A stretch of 64,000 nucleotides of DNA from Allobosea psychrotolerans. GTDB taxonomy: Bacteria > Pseudomonadota > Alphaproteobacteria > Rhizobiales > Beijerinckiaceae. Below, piece after piece: positions 8,287 to 16,027 of this stretch (positions are counted from its first letter, which is position 1; each line of letters starts with the position of its first letter). The stretch is from NCBI RefSeq assembly GCF_002917105.1, contig NZ_PQFZ01000007.1, positions 1-64,000 on the forward strand. Reading direction: 5' to 3'. Under the pieces are notes generated by a model. It was not told the DNA's origin. It ran no database searches and saw nothing but the letters and a program-made list of their open reading frames with translations. The position numbers were made by a program, and so were the translations under genes.

Positions 8287-9942
8287 GTGGGGCAGGATGC
8301 GGACGTCATCATCATCGGAGCCGGCCTCGCCGGGCTCGTGGCCGCGACCGAGCTCGCTGACGCCGGCCGGAAGGTCATCCTGCTCGACCAGGAGCCCGAG
8401 CAATCGCTCGGCGGGCAGGCCTTCTGGTCGCTCGGCGGATTGTTCATGGTCGACACGCCCGAGCAGCGCCGCCTGCGCATTCGCGATTCCCACGAACTCG
8501 CGGCACAGGACTGGTTCGGCTCGGCCGGGTTCGACCGACCCGAGGACGACTGGCCGCGCGCCTGGGCGCAGGCCTATCTCGACTTCGCCACTGGGGAGAA
8601 ACGCGCCTGGCTGCATGGGATGGGGATGCGCTGGTTCCCGGTCGTCGGCTGGGCCGAGCGGGGCGGTTCTCTCGCCAGCGGCCACGGCAATAGCGTGCCG
8701 CGCTTCCATGTCACCTGGGGCACGGGTCCCGGCGTGCTGGAGCCGTTCCTGCGCCGGCTCAAGGAGGCGCAGGCGCGTGGCCTGGTCGAGCTGCGCTGTC
8801 GCCACCGTGTCACCGCGCTGTCCCGCAGCACTGGTGCGGTCGACGGCGTCGCGGGCGAAATCCTGGAGGCGAGCACGGTCGCGCGCGGGGCGAAGAGCTC
8901 GCGCGGCGCGGTCGGGGCTTTCGCGCTCAAGGCGCAGGCGGTGATCGTCACCTCCGGCGGCATCGGCGGCAATCATGATCTCGTCCGGGCGAGCTGGCCG
9001 CAGCGCCTGGGCGCACCGCCCCGGCGCCTGCTCTCAGGCGTGCCCGACCATGTCGACGGCGCGATGCTGGCGATCGCGGAGGCGGCGGGCGGCCGGCTGA
9101 TCAATGGCGACCGGATGTGGCACTATGTCGAGGGCATCGCCAATTGGGCGCCGATCTGGCCGCGACACGGCATCCGCATCCTGCCCGGCCCCTCCTCGCT
9201 CTGGTTCGACGCGCGCGGCAACCGCCTGCCGGTGCCCTTGTTTCCCGGTTTCGACACGCTCGGCACGCTCGAGCACATCATGAAGACGGGCTACGATTAT
9301 TCCTGGTTCGTGCTGAACCGCAGCATCATCGCCAAGGAATTCGCGCTCTCGGGCTCCGAGCAGAATCCCGATTTGACCGGGAAGAGCTGGCGCCAGGTGC
9401 TGGGACGGGCCGGCGGCGGCGTGCCCGCCCCCGTCCAGGCCTTCATGGACAAGGGCGAGGATTTCATCGTCGAGAACGATGTGTCCCGGCTGGTCGCGCG
9501 CATGAACGCGCTTGCCGGCGAGGCGCTGATCGACGAGATCAGGCTCAGGGCCGAGATCGAGGCGCGCGACCGCACGCTCGACAACCCTTTCGGCAAGGAT
9601 CTGCAGGTCACGGCGCTGCGCGGCGCCCGCGCCTATCTCGGCGACCGCCTGATCCGGACCGCAAAACCGCATCGCATCCTCGACCCTGCGCATGGTCCTC
9701 TGATCGCCGTCAGGCTCAATATCCTGACCCGCAAATCATTGGGCGGCCTGATGACGGATTTGTCCGCGCGCGTGCTGGATGGGACGGGCGAGCCGGTGCC
9801 CGGGCTCTACGCGGCCGGAGAAGCCGCCGGCTTCGGCGGCGGCGGCCTGCATGGCTATCGCGCGCTCGAAGGCACCTTCCTTGGCGGCTGCCTGTTCTCC
9901 GGCCGAACCGCCGGGCGCGCCGCGGCAAAGGCGGTGGGATAA
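8287..9942 (+). CDS. FAD-binding dehydrogenase (succinate dehydrogenase/fumarate reductase flavoprotein / KstD-like fold)
   Basis: The protein begins with the dinucleotide-binding Rossmann motif IIIGAGLAGLVAA only seven residues after the GTG at 8287. That start has a purine-rich GGAAAGGG upstream, so I prefer it to the TTG at 8227. A second FAD contact, GGQAFWSLGG, lies near residue 44. The C-terminal block GLYAAGEAAGFGGGG followed by GYRALEGTFLGG is the characteristic FAD-capping end of FAD_binding_2 dehydrogenases. The length is 551 residues. Relatives are often annotated as 3-ketosteroid delta-1-dehydrogenase-like or generic FAD-binding dehydrogenases. The substrate cannot be assigned, and no adjacent steroid genes are seen. 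Confidence 0.82.
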   Translation: MGQDADVIIIGAGLAGLVAATELADAGRKVILLDQEPEQSLGGQAFWSLGGLFMVDTPEQRRLRIRDSHELAAQDWFGSAGFDRPEDDWPRAWAQAYLDFATGEKRAWLHGMGMRWFPVVGWAERGGSLASGHGNSVPRFHVTWGTGPGVLEPFLRRLKEAQARGLVELRCRHRVTALSRSTGAVDGVAGEILEASTVARGAKSSRGAVGAFALKAQAVIVTSGGIGGNHDLVRASWPQRLGAPPRRLLSGVPDHVDGAMLAIAEAAGGRLINGDRMWHYVEGIANWAPIWPRHGIRILPGPSSLWFDARGNRLPVPLFPGFDTLGTLEHIMKTGYDYSWFVLNRSIIAKEFALSGSEQNPDLTGKSWRQVLGRAGGGVPAPVQAFMDKGEDFIVENDVSRLVARMNALAGEALIDEIRLRAEIEARDRTLDNPFGKDLQVTALRGARAYLGDRLIRTAKPHRILDPAHGPLIAVRLNILTRKSLGGLMTDLSARVLDGTGEPVPGLYAAGEAAGFGGGGLHGYRALEGTFLGGCLFSGRTAGRAAAKAVG

Positions 9943-9971
9943 GATACGCCGCTTACACTCGGAACCACGCC

Positions 9972-10117
9972 GTCATTCCGGGGCGATCCAAAGGATCGAG
10001 CCCGGAACCCAGAACCGCAGGTGGTGACGACATGAGCGCTGCCGATGACGGAGCCTGCTTCCCCGCTCCGTCGGTTCTGGGTTCCGGGCTCTACGCTTCG
10101 CGTAGCCCCGGAATGAC
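9972..10117. repeat. Palindromic dispersed repeat, GTCATTCCGGGG type
   Basis: The terminal arms GTCATTCCGGGGC (9972-9984) and GCCCCGGAATGAC (10105-10117) are exact complements. Internal arms around CCCGGAACCCAGAACC (10000-10015) and its complement near 10074-10089 extend the hairpin. It fills the gap between two convergent genes, so it could also slow or stop transcription from either side. Related elements with diverged loops occur at 15862, 25969, 28148 and 30855. Confidence 0.85.
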
Positions 10118-10167
10118 GCAGTGGTTCCGAGCCCAAACAGGCATTCCTGGCTGCCGCTCCGCCCGGC

Positions 10168-10947
10168 TCACTTGCCCTGCCAGTGCGGCGCGCGCTTGCC
10201 GAGGAAGGCTTCCATGCCCTCGCGGAAATCGGCGCTCATATAGCACATCAGGACAAGGTCATCGCCCTGCGGGTGGCCATTGGCCCTGGCGATGCGGCGC
10301 AGCGCCTCCTTGGTCGCGCGCATCGTGAGGGGCGCATGGCCTGCGATCGTGGTCGCCAGTTCGCGCATCCGGACGAGGAGCGCGGCATGGTCGGCGACGA
10401 GCTCGTTATAGAGCCCGATGCGCTGCCCCTCCTCAGCCTCGATCAAGCGCGCGGTGAAGACGATGTCCTTGACGCGGGCCGGGCCGAGCAGGGTCGCAAG
10501 CCGGGCGTAGTTGCTCATCGACAAGCAATTGCCGAGCGTGCGCGCCACCGGAAAGCCGAAACGGGCGGATTGCGTCGCGATCCGGATGTCGCAGGCGCAG
10601 GCGATGCTGGCGCCGCCACCCGTCACCGCGCCCGAGATCGCGGCGATGGTCGGAATCGGGCAGCTTTCGATCGCCGTGATGATGCGGTCGATCCGGCTCT
10701 CATAGGCCAGCGCATCCTCTGGCGTATTGAAGGCGCGAAACTGCGTGATGTCGGTGCCGGCGGCAAAAGCCTTCTCGCCCGCGCCGGTGAGGACGAGCAC
10801 TTTCGGGTCGCCATGGCCGGGAAGATCGCCGCAGATCGCGGCGAGCCGCTCATACATCGCGAAGGTCAGCGCGTTGCGAGCCTGGGGGCGGTTGAGCGTG
10901 ATCGTGCCGATGCCGTCCGCAACGGTATAGAGAATCTCGTCGTCCAT
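10168..10947 (-). CDS. Enoyl-CoA hydratase/isomerase (crotonase) family protein
   Basis: This 259-residue crotonase-fold protein shows the CoA-binding region AFAAGTDITQF near residue 60 and the oxyanion-hole GAVTGGGASIACACD near residue 107. The position that is often catalytic Glu in true hydratases appears as RTLGNCLSMSN, so dehydration/hydration chemistry is not guaranteed. Isomerase, thioesterase or CoA-ligand activity is possible. The gene lies 15 bases downstream of the CoA-transferase gene on the same strand, so the two form an operon acting on a CoA thioester. The family assignment is firm and the precise substrate unknown. Confidence 0.88.
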   Translation of the reverse strand: MDDEILYTVADGIGTITLNRPQARNALTFAMYERLAAICGDLPGHGDPKVLVLTGAGEKAFAAGTDITQFRAFNTPEDALAYESRIDRIITAIESCPIPTIAAISGAVTGGGASIACACDIRIATQSARFGFPVARTLGNCLSMSNYARLATLLGPARVKDIVFTARLIEAEEGQRIGLYNELVADHAALLVRMRELATTIAGHAPLTMRATKEALRRIARANGHPQGDDLVLMCYMSADFREGMEAFLGKRAPHWQGK

Positions 10948-10962
10948 GCTCTCTTGCCTCCT

Positions 10963-12156
10963 TCAGATCGCGCCGCTTTCCCTCAAACGCGTGATCGCGG
11001 CCTCGTCATAGCCGAGCTCGCCCAGGATCTCGGCATTGTGCTCGCCCGCCTCGGGCGTCGGCGTCGCCACCGAAGCCGGCGTACGCGACAAGCCGACCGG
11101 CTCGCCGACGACACGGATATCGCCGAGCACCGGATGCGAAACCGGCTGCGCAATGCCCAGATGCTGGACCTGGGGATCGTCGAACATCGCGTCGACCGCA
11201 TAGATCGGCCCGGCCGGCACCGCCGCCGCTTCGAAGGCAGCCAGCCAATGGGCGCTGTCCTGCGTGCTCAGAATCGCCTCGATCAGCACGCGCAATTCGG
11301 GCCGCGCCTTGAGCCGCTTCGCCATATTGTCGTAGCGTGGATCGGCCGCGAGGTCGGGGCGGTCGATCGCGCCGCAGAAGGAGCGCCAATGTCCTTCCGC
11401 CCCGACGCCGATATTGATGTGGCCGTCGCGCGTCGCATAGACGCCCATCGGCGTCGAATAGGGATGGTCGTTGCCGGCCTGCGGCGGCACCTGGCCCTCG
11501 ACCAGGAAGCGCGCCGCCTGGAAATCCATCATCGCGATCTGGGCCTCGAGCAGCGAAGTCTGGACCCATTGGCCCTTGCCGGAGACCGCACGCTCCTGCA
11601 GCGCCACCAATGCGCCGATCGCGCCATAAAGCCCGGCAGCGGAATCGGCGACCGCGATGCCGGCGCGCACCGGGCCCTGGCCGGGCAGGCCCGTCACCGA
11701 CATCATTCCGCCCATGCCCTGGGCGATCTGGTCGAAGCCGGCGCGCGTCCGGTAAGGCCCGCTCTGGCCGAAGCCCGAGATCGAGACCAGGATCAGGCGC
11801 GGGTTGAGCGCGTGCAGCGTCTCGAAATCGAGGCCGAGCCGCTCCTTCACATCGGGACGGAAGTTCTCGACCAGGAGGTCGGCGCTCTCGATCAGCTTGC
11901 GCAGGACCGCCGCGCCGCCTTCCGTCTTCAGGTTGAGCGTCAGCGAGCGCTTGTTGCGATGCAGGTTCTGCATGTCGTAGCCATGCCGTGGCCCGCTCAT
12001 GTTCTCGTTGGGGTCGAAGCCCGGCGGGCTCTCGACCTTGATCACATCGGCGCCGAAATCCGCGAAGACCCGCACGCAGGTCGGCCCCGCACGCACGCGC
12101 GAGAGATCGAGCACGCGGAGACGGTTGAGCGCTGAAGACGGCGTCGGGCGCGGCAT
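10963..12156 (-). CDS. CaiB/BaiF family (class III) CoA-transferase
   Basis: The 397-residue product begins with LRVLDLSRVRAGPTCVRVFADFGADVIKVE, which is shared as a pattern by family III CoA-transferases; I give it here only as residues 14-43. The DLLVENFRPDVKERLGLD region near residue 92 is also typical, and the catalytic Asp is expected in the GIAVADSAAGLYG block. These enzymes move CoA between carboxylic acids. The adjacent crotonase gene downstream suggests that activation of an acid is followed by hydration or isomerisation. A large composite repeat occupies the region upstream (12164-12328). Confidence 0.9.
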   Translation of the reverse strand: MPRPTPSSALNRLRVLDLSRVRAGPTCVRVFADFGADVIKVESPPGFDPNENMSGPRHGYDMQNLHRNKRSLTLNLKTEGGAAVLRKLIESADLLVENFRPDVKERLGLDFETLHALNPRLILVSISGFGQSGPYRTRAGFDQIAQGMGGMMSVTGLPGQGPVRAGIAVADSAAGLYGAIGALVALQERAVSGKGQWVQTSLLEAQIAMMDFQAARFLVEGQVPPQAGNDHPYSTPMGVYATRDGHINIGVGAEGHWRSFCGAIDRPDLAADPRYDNMAKRLKARPELRVLIEAILSTQDSAHWLAAFEAAAVPAGPIYAVDAMFDDPQVQHLGIAQPVSHPVLGDIRVVGEPVGLSRTPASVATPTPEAGEHNAEILGELGYDEAAITRLRESGAI

Positions 12157-12163
12157 GGCTCTC

Positions 12164-12328
12164 TACAGCAATTCAACGCGCGTTCTTGACGCGAGCCGGT
12201 GTCCATTTCGCTCGAAGAACGCGCTAGAGCGGTTTCCGATCCAATTGGATCGTTCAACAGCTCTAGCTCTATGTTTTAACGCGTTTTCTTCACGCGAACC
12301 GGTACCCACTTCGCTCGAAAACGCTCCA
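12164..12328. repeat. Dispersed repeat family with GATCCAATTGGATC palindrome, double copy
   Basis: Two related half-units flank the 14-bp palindrome GATCCAATTGGATC (about 12239-12252). Each half contains a TTCTT(C/G)ACGCGA(A/G)CCGGT block and an TTCGCTCGAA block. Further copies in this window are at 23456-23543, 33688-33771 and, inverted, 51558-51652. No protein is encoded. It lies in the gap between the glpX stop and the start of the CoA-transferase gene. Confidence 0.85.
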
Positions 12329-12357
12329 AGGTTCGAGGAGGCTCTCGCCCCTCGGGC

Positions 12358-13356
12358 TCAATCCAGCTTGAACTTTCCGAATTCGCGGTGCTCGCCATAG
12401 ATCCGGCGCACGGTGCCGGTGATCGAGCGATAGACGATCGTCTCGGTCTCGATGACCTCCTTGCCGAACTTGACGCCCTTCAGCATGCCGCCATTGGTGA
12501 CGCCGGTGGCGCAGACGATGGTATCGCCCGAGGCCATCTCCTCCATGCTGTATTTCCGGTTCGGATCGGTGATGCCCATGGTGAGGGCACGGGCGCGCTT
12601 CTCCTCGGTGTCGAGGATGAGGCGGCCCTGCATCTGGCCGCCGACGCAGCGCAGCGCGGCTGCCGCCAGCACGCCCTCAGGCGCGCCGCCGATGCCGAGA
12701 TAGAGGTCGATGCCGGTCTTCTCCGGCTCGGTGCAGTAGATCACGCCGGCGACGTCGCCATCGGTGATCAGGCGGATCGAGCATCCGGTCTTGCGGACCT
12801 CCTCGATCAGCTTGGCATGGCGCGGGCGGTCCATGATCAGGGTCGAGATCTCGCTCGGCTTGACGCCCTTGGCCTTGGCCAGCGCATGGATGTTGTCGGT
12901 CGCGGAGGCGTCGAGATCGACCACGCCGCGGGCATAACCCGGGCCGATCGCGATCTTGTCCATGTAGACGTCGGGCGCGTTGAGCAGCTTGCCGGCCTCG
13001 GCCATCGCCATCACGGCGATGGAATCGGGCATGTCCTTGGCGCAGAGCGTCGTGCCCTCGAGCGGATCGACGGCGATGTGGACCTTGGGGCCCTGCCTGG
13101 TGCCGACCTTCTCGCCGATGAAGAGCATCGGCGCCTCGTCGCGCTCGCCCTCGCCGATGACGATCTCACCGTCGATCGGCAGGCGGTTGAGCTCGCGGCG
13201 CATCGCGTCGACCGCCGCCTGGTCCGCCGCCTTCTCGTTGCCGTGGCCGCGCAGGCGCGCGGCCGAAACCGCGGCGCGCTCGGTGACGCGGACCAGCTCC
13301 ATCGAAAGATAGCGCTCGATGATCTGGTTCGGGGAAATACGGAGGTCTTCGGACAT
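12358..13356 (-). CDS. glpX: Class II fructose-1,6-bisphosphatase GlpX
   Basis: The enzyme dephosphorylates fructose 1,6-bisphosphate in gluconeogenesis and possibly sedoheptulose bisphosphate. I start it at the ATG at 13356 (MSEDLRISPN), which has GGGAG upstream. The longer frame to 13410 only adds residues encoded by the neighbouring repeat. The length is 332 residues, normal for GlpX. The metal-binding blocks GEGERDEAPML (near residue 70) and DPLEGTTLCAKD (near residue 99) are intact. It lies directly downstream of hom on the same strand, the order usual in Hyphomicrobiales. Confidence 0.95.
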   Translation of the reverse strand: MSEDLRISPNQIIERYLSMELVRVTERAAVSAARLRGHGNEKAADQAAVDAMRRELNRLPIDGEIVIGEGERDEAPMLFIGEKVGTRQGPKVHIAVDPLEGTTLCAKDMPDSIAVMAMAEAGKLLNAPDVYMDKIAIGPGYARGVVDLDASATDNIHALAKAKGVKPSEISTLIMDRPRHAKLIEEVRKTGCSIRLITDGDVAGVIYCTEPEKTGIDLYLGIGGAPEGVLAAAALRCVGGQMQGRLILDTEEKRARALTMGITDPNRKYSMEEMASGDTIVCATGVTNGGMLKGVKFGKEVIETETIVYRSITGTVRRIYGEHREFGKFKLD

Positions 13357-13380
13357 GGATGGCTCCCTTGGGGGCGAATG

Positions 13381-13434
13381 GCGAGTAGCGAGTGGCGAAT
13401 GGAACTCCACTCGCCACTCGCCATTCGCTACTCG
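13381..13434. repeat. Inverted GCGAGTAGCGA-type repeat overlapping the hom stop
   Basis: The arms 13381-13402 and 13413-13434 are complementary with two mismatches, and each arm is itself built of short GCGARTR units. The right arm runs into the 3' end of hom and supplies its last codons and TAG stop. The hairpin has no T-run and lies between two genes of one operon, so it is more likely a dispersed palindromic element than a terminator. Confidence 0.8.
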
Positions 13435-14774
13435 CGCTCTATACGGATGACTTGCGGCGGTTCCGCGATATGGCCGTCGGCAGAAACCTTCTCCAGCGCC
13501 GCCCGGATCGCGGATTCGCTGGTGGCGTAAGTGATGAGCACGACCGGGACCGGCGCTCCGGAACGCCCGGAGGGGTCGCGCGCGGCGGCGCTCTCCGAAC
13601 GGCGCTGGACGATGCTTTCGAGCGAGATGTCGGCTTGCGCCATGCGGGTCGCGATTGCGGCGGCGGCTCCGGGATGGTCGAGCACGGCAAGCCGGACGTA
13701 GTAGCCGCCCTCATGCCGCTGCATCGGCGCACGCGTCGGCGTTTCCAGCCGCGCCACAGGCAGGCCGAAAGGCAGGCCCGCCGTGCCGCGCGCGACATCG
13801 GCGATATCGGCGACGACGGCCGAGGCCGTCGGGTCGCCGCCCGCACCGGGGCCGACCAGGGTGATCTCGCGGACCGCATCGGCGTCGATGGTGACGGCGT
13901 TGGTCACGCCCATCACCTGCGCGATGGCAGAGGATTTCGGCACCATGGTCGGGTGCACGCGCTGTTCGATGCCGGTCTTGGTACGTTCGGCGACGCCGAG
14001 CAGCTTGATCCGGTAGCCGAGCTCGTCGGCCATCTTCAGGTCGAGCGGAGCGATCGAGGAAATGCCTTCGACATGAATTGCTTCGGCATCGATCTTCGTC
14101 CCGAATGCCAGGCTGGTCAGGATGGCGAGCTTATGGGCGGTATCGTAGCCCTCGACGTCGAAGGTCGGGTCGGCCTCGGCATAGCCCAGGCGCTGGGCGT
14201 CGGCGAGGCAGGCCTCGAAGGTCAGCCCCTCCATCTCCATGCGCGAGAGGATGTAGTTGCAGGTGCCGTTCAGGATGCCATAGAGCCGCGTAACATTGTT
14301 GCCCGACAAAGCCTCGCGCAGCGTCTTCACCACCGGGATGCCGCCGGCCGACGACGCCTCGAAGGCCAGCGCCACGCCCTTCTCCTCGGCAAGCGTCGCC
14401 AGCGCAACGCCATGATGGGCGAGCAGCGCCTTGTTGGCGGTGACGACGGATTTACCGGAGGCGAGCGCAGCCTCGACCGCAGCCTTGGCCGGGCCGTCCG
14501 AGCCGCCGACAAGCTCGACCAGGCAGTCGATCTCCGATGATTTCGCCAGCGCGACGGGGTCGTCGAACCAGGTCAGGCCGGCAAGATCGACGCCGCGATC
14601 CCGGGTCCTGTCGCGCGCCGAGACGGCGGTGACGCGAATGGCGCGACCGCAGCGGGCGGCGAGCGCATTCTCCTGCCGGCGCAGGATGCGCAGCACGGAG
14701 GCTCCAACGGTGCCAAGCCCGGCAAGGCCGATGCGAAGCGGCGAGGATTGTGGCGAGGGAGGCGCGAGGGTCAT
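13428..14774 (-). CDS. hom: Homoserine dehydrogenase
   Basis: The enzyme reduces aspartate semialdehyde to homoserine for threonine and methionine synthesis. The ATG at 14774 gives MTLAPPSP and then the NAD(P)-binding GLAGLGTVGASVLR. The frame upstream of it is low-complexity and is not used. The length is 448 residues. The homoserine-binding block GGIPVVKTLREALSGN and the later NYILSRMEMEG block are present. A C-terminal ACT domain (about residues 365-440, RLAVLDHPGAAAAIATRMA) implies feedback control by threonine. The last residues and stop codon come from an inverted repeat. Confidence 0.95.
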   Translation of the reverse strand: MTLAPPSPQSSPLRIGLAGLGTVGASVLRILRRQENALAARCGRAIRVTAVSARDRTRDRGVDLAGLTWFDDPVALAKSSEIDCLVELVGGSDGPAKAAVEAALASGKSVVTANKALLAHHGVALATLAEEKGVALAFEASSAGGIPVVKTLREALSGNNVTRLYGILNGTCNYILSRMEMEGLTFEACLADAQRLGYAEADPTFDVEGYDTAHKLAILTSLAFGTKIDAEAIHVEGISSIAPLDLKMADELGYRIKLLGVAERTKTGIEQRVHPTMVPKSSAIAQVMGVTNAVTIDADAVREITLVGPGAGGDPTASAVVADIADVARGTAGLPFGLPVARLETPTRAPMQRHEGGYYVRLAVLDHPGAAAAIATRMAQADISLESIVQRRSESAAARDPSGRSGAPVPVVLITYATSESAIRAALEKVSADGHIAEPPQVIRIERE

Positions 14775-14836
14775 GTGGCGCGGGGTCGCATGAGGGGAGG
14801 CGCGAGTCAACGGCGCAGCTCGGGATGACCTGCCAT

Positions 14837-15301
14837 TCACGCCGGCTCGAGCGATTTGACCATGAAGATGCTCAACGGGTCGTTGGCATAGGAGCCGAAC
14901 GGTCCGCACTCCTTGAAACCGATACGCCGGTAGAGCCCCAGGGCCTCATCCGACTTGATGCCCGTCTCCAGGAACATCTGCCGGACACCGTCCCGAGCAG
15001 CGGCAGCCTCGATTGCCTGGACGAGCCGGAGGCCGACGCCCTGCCCTCTCGCAGCGGGATCGACGAACAGGCGCTTGATTTCGGCCGAGCCGTCCGGGAA
15101 GACGGCATAGCCGCCGCAGCCCAGCGCCTTGCCATCCGCCCTTGCGACGAAGAACCGAATATTATCCGCCAGCAGCGCCGCCAGGGGCGATCCGACCCTG
15201 TGCTCAGATGGATAGAGCGCCGAGGAGCGCTCATCCGCCTGCCTGAGGAAATCAACGACGCTCGGCTGATCCGGGCTTTCCCGCTGAACCACGATCGTCA
15301 C
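14837..15301 (-). CDS. GNAT family N-acetyltransferase
   Basis: The product is a 154-residue single-domain GNAT protein beginning at a GTG. Motif A, the acetyl-CoA pyrophosphate loop, is RGQGVGLRLV near residue 86, preceded by the strand AEIKRLFVDP. The C-terminal FLETG...ALGLYRRIGF block is motif B. The substrate is unknown. It precedes hom on the same strand with a 62-base gap, so it might share a transcript without being functionally linked. Confidence 0.85.
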   Translation of the reverse strand: MTIVVQRESPDQPSVVDFLRQADERSSALYPSEHRVGSPLAALLADNIRFFVARADGKALGCGGYAVFPDGSAEIKRLFVDPAARGQGVGLRLVQAIEAAAARDGVRQMFLETGIKSDEALGLYRRIGFKECGPFGSYANDPLSIFMVKSLEPA

Positions 15302-15324
15302 AGAACCTTCTCCGCACGCAGTGC

Positions 15325-15756
15325 TCAGTCGAAGCGGCAGACCACCTCGGCTGCAACCCGCTTCACCTTCTTCTCGGCGAAGCTCAGATGGATCCGCAGC
15401 AGGTTGTTGCCGAAGGCCGTGGCCTTGATCGTCCGCAGCGCCTCCAGCGAAGCGCCGTCCCAGGCCGTCGAATTCTCGATCACGGGGCGCCAGAACCAGG
15501 GCTTCGGCGGCACGATGGTCACGCTCTCCAGCACCTGCTCGGCCTGCGCCTGTTCAGTGCCCAGCGGGATATAGCGGGTGACGATCTCGGTCGCGTCCCG
15601 GCCGCAATCGCGCGCCGTCGTCGCGGCCAGCACATCGGCGACCAGTGGCGAATCCGTCTGGGGCAGTCGCCCGCGCGAATAATCATAGGTGGCGACAAGG
15701 CTGATCAACGCGAACAGGCCGAAGCCGATGCCGATCAGACGGCCTTTTGAGAACAT
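15325..15756 (-). CDS. Small single-pass membrane-anchored protein of unknown function
   Basis: I start at the ATG at 15756 (MFSKGRLIGIGFGLF), giving 143 residues. The longer frame to 16164 passes through a repeat and is low complexity. Residues 5-25 form one hydrophobic helix, which is followed by a soluble domain of about 115 residues. Two Cys (in ARDCGRD and EVVCRFD) could pair if the domain is periplasmic. I do not recognise the family. It sits 23 bases upstream of the GNAT gene on the same strand. Confidence 0.6.
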   Translation of the reverse strand: MFSKGRLIGIGFGLFALISLVATYDYSRGRLPQTDSPLVADVLAATTARDCGRDATEIVTRYIPLGTEQAQAEQVLESVTIVPPKPWFWRPVIENSTAWDGASLEALRTIKATAFGNNLLRIHLSFAEKKVKRVAAEVVCRFD

Positions 15757-15861
15757 CTCACGCGCCTTGAGCCCCGAGTCGGACGGGCGTGTCCGTGACC
15801 AAGGGGTTCCCATGTTTCGCAGGCGCGGTCCAGTGCTTACGGCCCTTCTGACACCCTCCCG

Positions 15862-15984
15862 GTCATCCCGGACGCAGCCCCCGGGTCCGATCTTCGATCG
15901 GCCCAAGGATAAACTCAGCGGAGATCCGGGATCCATCGTAGAGTTCAGCGGCCTTCGATGGATCCCGGGCAAGCCCGGGATGAC
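15862..15984. repeat. Palindromic dispersed repeat, GTCATCCCGG type
   Basis: The arms GTCATCCCG (15862-15870) and CGGGATGAC (15976-15984) close a structure whose centre is another hairpin, GGATCCATCG paired with CGATGGATCC. It lies in the 271-base gap between the small membrane protein and the aminotransferase and resembles the elements at 9972 and 25969. Confidence 0.8.
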
Positions 15985-16027
15985 GCGGTGGTTGGTCCAG
16001 GCGTCGTGCCCGGACTGGCTTACGCCC

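Noticed and set aside
10183..12135. Long plus-strand frame (650 codons) opposite the crotonase and CoA-transferase genes
   Set aside because: Crosses two well-supported genes and has shadow-type composition rich in Arg, Asp and His.
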